NCBI GenBank assembly: GCA_019120675.1
Contig: DWUQ01000016.1
Coordinates: 1-10,949 of the forward strand
Direction: 5' to 3'
Source of the DNA: Candidatus Paenalcaligenes intestinipullorum
GTDB lineage: Bacteria; Pseudomonadota; Gammaproteobacteria; Burkholderiales; Burkholderiaceae_B
DNA length: 10,949 nt
Shown: positions 6,634 through 10,949 of the stretch, piece after piece
Layout: each line of letters begins with the position of its first letter
How positions within the stretch are numbered: position 1 is the first letter of the stretch
The notes under the pieces: model-generated
What the model saw: only the letters and a program-made list of their open reading frames with translations
Databases searched by the model: none
Told to the model about the DNA's origin: nothing
Translations under genes and position numbers: made by a program

Positions 6634-9257
6634 GAGACCTCCTGCAGCTGTGCTTGCACCCAAGCCTGAACGCTTTCTAACGCAGCGGCCAAGGCGGACT
6701 CATCAGTACCGCCGCCCATTGCCATATCGGGGCGACCACCGCCCTTGCCACCAACTTGTTGGGCCACATGACTAACGAGCTCACCGGCTTTGACTTGTGC
6801 GGTTAGGTTTTTGGTGACCCCACCCACCAAGCTGATTTTGCCGTCGCTGTGCGTAGACAGTAACACAATCGCTGTCTGAAGCTTGTCTTTGAGCTGATCG
6901 ACCATACCGCGTAGCGCTTTGGCCTCTACGCTAGGCAAATTCGCAACCAGCAGTTTGACGCCACCATTCAGCTCAATGGCTTGCTGGGCTAAATCCTGAC
7001 CCGCCGTACTGGCGAGCTTGTGTTGAAGCTGTTCGCGCTCACGCTCTAACTCACGGATATGTTGCTGCAGAGCTGTAAGCTTAGTGAGCGCCTCATCCGG
7101 CTGCGTGCGTAAACTGTGCGCTAAGGACAGCAGTTGTTGGTGGCTCTGATCAGCCCAACGCCAAGCATTTAAGCCGGTAATGGCTTCAACACGACGTACA
7201 CCAGCGGCTACCCCACCTTCGGACACAATCTTGAAAAGACCGATATCGCCCGTACGCGCCACGTGCGTACCCCCACATAACTCGCGAGAGAAGCCAATAT
7301 CCAATACACGGACTTCGTCACCGTATTTTTCACCAAACAACGCCATTGCGCCACCAGCAATCGCCTCGTCGTAGCTCATCAGTGCCGCACACACATCGGT
7401 ATTGGCCAAGACTTCGCGATTGACGATTTCTTCGATCGCTTGAATTTGTGCTGTCGTAAGGGCAGAATCGTGCGAGAAATCGAAACGCGTTTTGTCCGCG
7501 TCCACCAGCGAACCACGCTGCTGCACGTGACTACCTAGCACTTGCTTGAGAGCCTTGTGCATAAGGTGCGTGGCCGAGTGATTACGTATGGTGGCTTCGC
7601 GATGAGCGGCGTCCACAACCGCCTCGACCTGATCGCCCACACGCAACGTGCCAGCCGCCAGCGTGCCATGATGTCCAAATACATTTGCTTGAATTTTTTG
7701 TGTATCAGCGACATTAAATACGCTGTCACCTTGCTGCAAATGCCCGCTGTCTCCCACCTGCCCACCGGATTCTGCATAAAAAGGCGTGGTATCGAGAACG
7801 ACCACGGCCTCTTGTCCAGCGTGTATGCCGTTTACAGACAGACCGTCCACATAAAGAGCGGTAATCGTAGAGTGCGTGCGAAGATGCTCGTAACCTTGGA
7901 AATCAGTGTGGACACCTTCGTAGGCCAAATCCGCTGCGGCTTTAAACTTGCCTGCCGCACGCGCTTGCTCACGCTGACGTTGCATGGCGGTTTCAAAGCC
8001 TGCCAAATCCACTTCCACCTCGCGCTCACGGCAAATGTCTGCGGTAAGGTCCACCGGAAAGCCATAGGTGTCATACAGAGTGAATAAGGTTTGGCCGTCT
8101 AGAGCCTGCCCCGCTGGCAAAGTCGCCAACGCCGCTTCAAGAATCTTTAGGCCGTGCTCTAGAGTTTCGCTAAAGCGCTCCTCTTCTTGGCGAAGCACTT
8201 GCTCAATACGGGCTTGCTGTGCAATAAGCTCAGGATAGGCTTCGCCCATTTGATCAACGAGATCTTGGACCAAGCGGTAAAAGAAAGGTTGATTCTGACC
8301 GAGCTTGTGACCATGTCGCAGCGCACGACGAATAATACGGCGCAAAACATAGCCACGCCCTTCATTGCCCGGTATCACCCCATCCACCACTAAAAAGCTA
8401 CACGCACGGATGTGGTCCGCAATCACCTTGAGTGAATTATGGCTCAAGTCTTGGCAGCCCGTCTCGCGCGCGGCCGCTGCGATCAAGGCTTGGAACAAAT
8501 CAATCTCGTAGTTGGAATGCACATGCTGCAACACCGCTGAAATGCGCTCTAGACCCATACCGGTGTCCACGCATGGGCGAGGCAGAGGAGTCATGGTGCC
8601 ATCTGCTGAACGCTCAAACTGCATGAACACTAAGTTCCAAACCTCGATGTACCGGTCGCCATCCTCGTCTGGTGATCCAGGGGGGCCACCCCATACGTCG
8701 GGACCGTGGTCGTAGAAAATTTCAGAGCACGGCCCACAGGGCCCGGTATCCGCCATTTGCCAGAAATTGTCGGAGACATAACGACCACCTTTGTCGCCGA
8801 TGCGAATAATACGCTCAACCGGCACACCGACTTGATCTTTCCAGATGTCGTAAGCTTCGTTGTCTTCTTCGTAAACCGTGACCCATAGACGCTCAGCCGG
8901 CAAACCATATACTTCGGTAAGCAACGACCAAGCGTATTGGATAGCGTCTTGTTTGAAGTAATCGCCAAAGCTAAAGTTGCCCAGCATTTCGAAAAAAGTG
9001 TGGTGGCGAGCGGTATAACCCACATTTTCGAGGTCATTGTGTTTGCCTCCCGCACGCACACAGCGCTGGGAAGACACCGCACGCTTATAAGGACGTGACT
9101 CCTTACCCGTAAACACATCTTTAAATTGCACCATCCCCGCATTGGTAAACAGCAAAGTGGGGTCTTGACTCGGCACTAATGAAGAAGACGGGACAACCTG
9201 ATGGCCACGCTCTTCAAAAAACGAGAGGAACTTCTGACGAATTTCGGAGGTCTTCAT
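6630..9257 (-). CDS. alaS: Alanine--tRNA ligase (alanyl-tRNA synthetase)
   Basis: The 875-residue product matches E. coli AlaS (876). It charges tRNA-Ala, recognising the G3:U70 pair, and clears mischarged Ser- and Gly-tRNA-Ala. The class II catalytic core is N-terminal (EIRQKFLSFFEERGH; LLFTNAGMVQFKDVFTG; ADTGPCGPCSEIFYD; VDTGMGLERISAVLQ). The editing domain has the zinc-site residues His560 and His564 (NHSATH) and Cys661 and His665 (CGGTH), all intact. A coiled-coil linker around LTALQQHIRELERERE leads to the C-Ala/DHHA1 domain with GGKGGGRPDMAMGGG near the end. The ATG at 9257 fits the family N-terminus, though no clear Shine-Dalgarno precedes it. A promoter with a perfect TATAAT lies 33 bp upstream, and tusA is fused to its 3' end by a stop-start overlap. 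Confidence 0.98.
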   Translation of the reverse strand: MKTSEIRQKFLSFFEERGHQVVPSSSLVPSQDPTLLFTNAGMVQFKDVFTGKESRPYKRAVSSQRCVRAGGKHNDLENVGYTARHHTFFEMLGNFSFGDYFKQDAIQYAWSLLTEVYGLPAERLWVTVYEEDNEAYDIWKDQVGVPVERIIRIGDKGGRYVSDNFWQMADTGPCGPCSEIFYDHGPDVWGGPPGSPDEDGDRYIEVWNLVFMQFERSADGTMTPLPRPCVDTGMGLERISAVLQHVHSNYEIDLFQALIAAAARETGCQDLSHNSLKVIADHIRACSFLVVDGVIPGNEGRGYVLRRIIRRALRHGHKLGQNQPFFYRLVQDLVDQMGEAYPELIAQQARIEQVLRQEEERFSETLEHGLKILEAALATLPAGQALDGQTLFTLYDTYGFPVDLTADICREREVEVDLAGFETAMQRQREQARAAGKFKAAADLAYEGVHTDFQGYEHLRTHSTITALYVDGLSVNGIHAGQEAVVVLDTTPFYAESGGQVGDSGHLQQGDSVFNVADTQKIQANVFGHHGTLAAGTLRVGDQVEAVVDAAHREATIRNHSATHLMHKALKQVLGSHVQQRGSLVDADKTRFDFSHDSALTTAQIQAIEEIVNREVLANTDVCAALMSYDEAIAGGAMALFGEKYGDEVRVLDIGFSRELCGGTHVARTGDIGLFKIVSEGGVAAGVRRVEAITGLNAWRWADQSHQQLLSLAHSLRTQPDEALTKLTALQQHIRELEREREQLQHKLASTAGQDLAQQAIELNGGVKLLVANLPSVEAKALRGMVDQLKDKLQTAIVLLSTHSDGKISLVGGVTKNLTAQVKAGELVSHVAQQVGGKGGGRPDMAMGGGTDESALAAALESVQAWVQAQLQEVS
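6637..6643 (-). promoter_or_regulatory. Strong Shine-Dalgarno of tusA inside alaS
   Basis: AGGAGGT reads on the minus strand 3 bases before the tusA ATG at 6633 and lies within the last codons of alaS. It decides the tusA start over the upstream in-frame ATG at 6663 and implies that tusA translation begins where alaS translation ends. Confidence 0.8.
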
Positions 9258-9289
9258 TGAAAGCTACGACAAAAATTGAATAACAGCCC

Positions 9290-9295
9290 ATTATA
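9290..9295 (-). promoter_or_regulatory. alaS promoter -10 element
   Basis: A perfect TATAAT reads on the minus strand at 9295-9290, 33 bp before the alaS ATG. Transcription would start near 9283, giving a leader of about 25 bases. The -35 region is poor: GGTGCG at 17 bp, or TTAGGT at an overlong 19 bp. A weak -35 overlain by a dyad suggests regulation rather than constitutive strength. Confidence 0.6.
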
Positions 9296-9302
9296 GGGAA
9301 AA

Positions 9303-9321
9303 GTTAGGCTTCGCACCTAAC
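9303..9321. promoter_or_regulatory. Dyad overlapping the alaS -35 region
   Basis: GTTAGG (9303-9308) and CCTAAC (9316-9321) form a perfect 6-bp inverted repeat around CTTCGCA, with one further pair (A9301/T9323) after a mismatch. It covers the position of the alaS -35 box. In E. coli, AlaRS represses its own gene by binding a palindrome at the promoter; an analogous operator here is an inference from position only. Confidence 0.4.
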
Positions 9322-9383
9322 CTTAAGCGCTAGAAGAAGCATTCCTGAGTCTAAACCACCTGACTTAGTTGTTATTTGTATAT

Positions 9384-9420
9384 AAAAAACTCCGGGCTTG
9401 CCAACTGGGCAAACCCGGAG
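9384..9420 (-). terminator. Rho-independent terminator of the gntR-puuE operon
   Basis: CTCCGGG (9390-9396) and CCCGGAG (9414-9420) pair perfectly; after one C/A mismatch five more pairs (TTGCC with GGCAA) close a 5-base loop. On the minus strand the stem is followed directly by six T (9389-9384). It lies about 40 bp past the puuE stop and is the clearest intrinsic terminator in the window, separating puuE from alaS. Confidence 0.9.
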
Positions 9421-9440
9421 TGTTCAGACTGAGCAATACC

Positions 9441-9468
9441 TAAGCTTATAAACTGAAGCTTATTTTTT
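9441..9468 (+). terminator. Possible plus-strand hairpin stop at the puuE 3' end
   Basis: TAAGCTT (9441-9447) and AAGCTTA (9456-9462) form a perfect 7-bp, A/T-rich stem with an 8-base loop, followed on the plus strand by six T (9463-9468). The right arm contains the puuE stop codon. It would stop transcripts running antisense into puuE. The stem is weak, so this is a candidate only. Confidence 0.35.
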
Positions 9469-10395
9469 AGGTTGGTAAGGATGCTCTTTGGCCCAATGAC
9501 GGGCAATCTCGTCGCGGCGAGCTACCCAAACCTGTTCGTGGCTTTGAACGTAATCCAAGAATTTCTGCAAACCCTTGAAACGAGAAGGACGTCCAATTAA
9601 GCGACAATGCAGACCGATGGACAGCATTTTGGGCTTTTCAGCGCCCTCTTCGTACAACACATCAAAGGCGTCTTTGAGGAACTGGTAGAAATGCTCTCCG
9701 GTATTAAAGCCTTGGGGTGTTGCAAAACGCATATCGTTGGTATCGAGCGTATAGGGCACAATGAGCTGAGGCTTGATACTGCCGTCGCTGAGTTCTACTT
9801 CGTCCCAGAAAGGTAAGTCGTCACCGTAATTATCAGAATCGTACAAGAACTGACCTTCTTCGGCCACTAAACGACGGGTATTGGGGCTATCGCGACCTGT
9901 GTACCAACCATCAGGATGACGGCCGATCAGTTTAGTGACGATCTCAACACAACGCGCCATGTGTTCTTTTTCAAGCTCTTCGGGAGCGTCTTGGTAGTGA
10001 ATCCAGCGATAGCCGTGACACGCAATTTCATGACCTAAGTCCACAAACGCCTGAGCCACCTCGGGGTGACGCTCTAGTGCCATGCCCACACCAAAGATGG
10101 TCATCGGTAACCCGCGACGCTCAAACTCACGCAAAATACGCCATACCCCAGCTCGCGAACCATACTCATAAATCGACTCCATCGATTTGTGACGTGCTGG
10201 GTAAGCGGCCGCTCCGACGATTTCAGATAAAAACTGCTCGGAAGCCGGATCACCGTGCAGCACACAGTTTTCACCACCCTCCTCGTAGTTCAGCACAAAC
10301 TGCACGGCAATGCGTGCCTTGTTGGGCCAGTTAGCATGAGGAACATCGCGACCATAACCAATGAGGTCGCGTGGATACACGGAAGAGTTTGACAT
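9460..10395 (-). CDS. puuE: Allantoinase PuuE (polysaccharide-deacetylase superfamily)
   Basis: The 311-residue product fits the PuuE family, the metal-independent type of allantoinase related to NodB deacetylases that opens allantoin to allantoate in urate breakdown. Family-like segments are YPRDLIGYGRDVPHANWP (residues 7-24), NYEEGGENCVLHGD (36-49, in place of the NodB TFDDG metal motif), GHEIACHGYRWIHYQ (121-135), GWYTGRDSPNTRRL (163-176), YDSDNYGDDLPFW (185-197) and GLHCRLIGRPSRF (261-273). It has no signal peptide, so it is cytoplasmic. A strong AGGAG lies 5 bases before the ATG and overlaps the stop of the upstream gntR gene, so the two are co-transcribed and probably translationally coupled. 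A strong terminator follows. Family membership is firm; the exact substrate is inferred, as some relatives act on other cyclic amides or N-acetyl groups. Confidence 0.85.
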   Translation of the reverse strand: MSNSSVYPRDLIGYGRDVPHANWPNKARIAVQFVLNYEEGGENCVLHGDPASEQFLSEIVGAAAYPARHKSMESIYEYGSRAGVWRILREFERRGLPMTIFGVGMALERHPEVAQAFVDLGHEIACHGYRWIHYQDAPEELEKEHMARCVEIVTKLIGRHPDGWYTGRDSPNTRRLVAEEGQFLYDSDNYGDDLPFWDEVELSDGSIKPQLIVPYTLDTNDMRFATPQGFNTGEHFYQFLKDAFDVLYEEGAEKPKMLSIGLHCRLIGRPSRFKGLQKFLDYVQSHEQVWVARRDEIARHWAKEHPYQPKK

Positions 10396-10400
10396 AAAGT

Positions 10401-10406
10401 CTCCTA
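10401..10406 (-). promoter_or_regulatory. puuE Shine-Dalgarno overlapping the gntR stop
   Basis: The minus strand reads TAGGAG at 10406-10401: TAG is the stop of the regulator gene and AGGAG is the ribosome site for puuE, 5 bases before its ATG at 10395. A terminating ribosome is thus placed directly on the next start. Confidence 0.8.
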
Positions 10407-10949
10407 AGAACGCTGAATACTAAAAGCTTGCCAAGGGTCTGGTTTTGCGCTGGTATTGCTGGGCCGTTTCTCGCACGCTTCTAGGTGATGCTGCATGGCT
10501 TGTAGTGCGCCAGTACGATTACGCGCGCGCAACAAGTCAAGAATTTCTTGGTGCTCAAAAAAGGAACACGCATGCTCACCAGCAATATTCTGATAAGCAA
10601 TAATTAACGTGCTGCGAGCGCATAAGGTATGCATCAGCTCAGTCAACACATCATTTTGTAAGATCTTGGTCATTTCCACATGAAATGCATTGGATAAGCG
10701 AATCCAACTGATCCGTTTACCGGATTCAAAGGCTTCACGTTCGCGCTGAACCATACGCTCAAGGTGGTCTAAATGATCGTCGAGATTATCTAAGGCCAAA
10801 AGCTTATGGATAATCAAACACTCGATCTCACGCCGTAATTCAAAGATATCGGCAGTTTCCTTAACATCGGGCTGACGAACAAAGGCCCCTCGATTGACTT
10901 CAATATTTACAATCTTATCGTGGGCCAACGCCGCTAGAGCGCCGCGGAT
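10404..10949 (-). CDS. GntR-family regulator, FCD-domain type, 5' end cut by window edge
   Basis: The frame is open from the right edge, giving 181 residues and a stop at 10404. The first visible residues (RGALAALAHDKIVNIEVNRGAFVRQP) are the end of a GntR winged helix, including the RGxFV wing, so most of the DNA-binding domain lies outside; the TTG at 10928 is not a real start. The rest is an all-helical FCD ligand domain (ETADIFELRREIECLI, then NAFHVEM, FFEHQEIL, MQHHLEACE). FCD regulators usually bind a small organic acid, often through a metal held by Asp and three His; here the His are present, but the position four residues before the first His is Ser (codon 10694-10692) instead of the usual Asp. 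It lies 8 bp upstream of puuE and so probably regulates allantoin or urate breakdown, likely together with genes beyond the window. Confidence 0.88.
   Translation of the reverse strand: MRGALAALAHDKIVNIEVNRGAFVRQPDVKETADIFELRREIECLIIHKLLALDNLDDHLDHLERMVQREREAFESGKRISWIRLSNAFHVEMTKILQNDVLTELMHTLCARSTLIIAYQNIAGEHACSFFEHQEILDLLRARNRTGALQAMQHHLEACEKRPSNTSAKPDPWQAFSIQRS

Larger units (their letters stand above)
9258..9459. other. Intergenic region between puuE and alaS
   Basis: This 202-bp gap carries, in the direction of minus-strand transcription, a palindrome at the puuE end, the puuE terminator, then the dyad and promoter of alaS. About 60 bp (roughly 9322-9383) is A/T-rich with no further element that I can support. 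No small gene is apparent. Confidence 0.7.

Noticed and set aside
7542..8087. 181-codon open frame on the plus strand, antisense to alaS
   Set aside because: It lies wholly within a confirmed alaS gene, its translation resembles no family, and open antisense frames are common in long genes of this composition.
8630..9142. 170-codon open frame on the minus strand in another frame of alaS
   Set aside because: It overlaps the conserved AlaS catalytic core in the correct frame and has no recognisable domain.
9340..9369. Near-repeat CCTGAGTC / CCTGACTT upstream of alaS
   Set aside because: Two imperfect 8-mers with no further copies are within chance expectation.
1..10949. Search for mobile elements, CRISPR repeats, tRNA genes, toxin-antitoxin or defence genes
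   Set aside because: None was seen; gene content and order are consistent with a stable core-genome segment.

Overview
The window is ordinary core-genome DNA from a bacterium. Protein sequences and gene neighbourhoods (ndk followed by rlmN, rpsP-rimM-trmD, betaproteobacterial-looking Ndk and TrmD) point to a betaproteobacterium of the order Burkholderiales, most likely an Alcaligenaceae-type organism. By eye, base composition is near 50% G+C, lower than Bordetella or Burkholderia. The assignment is inferred from recognised sequence patterns, not from a database search. I found no mobile element, CRISPR array, tRNA, rRNA, integron, phage gene or defence gene, and no gene that looks foreign. 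No novel multi-gene system is visible.

Layout from left to right. 1-1359, minus strand: ndk followed by rlmN (cut by the left edge), a two-gene unit. 1360-1589: a 230-bp divergent control region with two hairpins in the probable ndk leader. 1590-4448, plus strand: valS. 4462-4501: a perfect 13-bp hairpin between the convergent valS and trmD genes, overlapping the trmD stop codon. 4491-6238, minus strand: rpsP-rimM-trmD, an operon that normally ends in rplS but here does not. 6358-9257, minus strand: alaS with tusA coupled to it by an ATGA overlap. 9258-9459: the alaS promoter (perfect TATAAT) with a dyad just upstream, then a strong rho-independent terminator serving the next operon. 9460-10949, minus strand: a GntR/FCD-type regulator (cut by the right edge) followed at 8 bp by a PuuE-type allantoinase.

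Most of the window serves translation: two aminoacyl-tRNA synthetases (ValRS, AlaRS), ribosomal protein S16 and its neighbour RimM (30S maturation), tRNA G37 methylation (TrmD), 23S A2503 and tRNA A37 methylation (RlmN), a TusA-like sulfur carrier possibly feeding tRNA thiolation, and nucleotide balance (Ndk). The right end switches to purine (urate/allantoin) catabolism with its probable local regulator. No stretch over 300 bases lacks a gene; the two largest gaps (1360-1589 and 9258-9459) are described as features.
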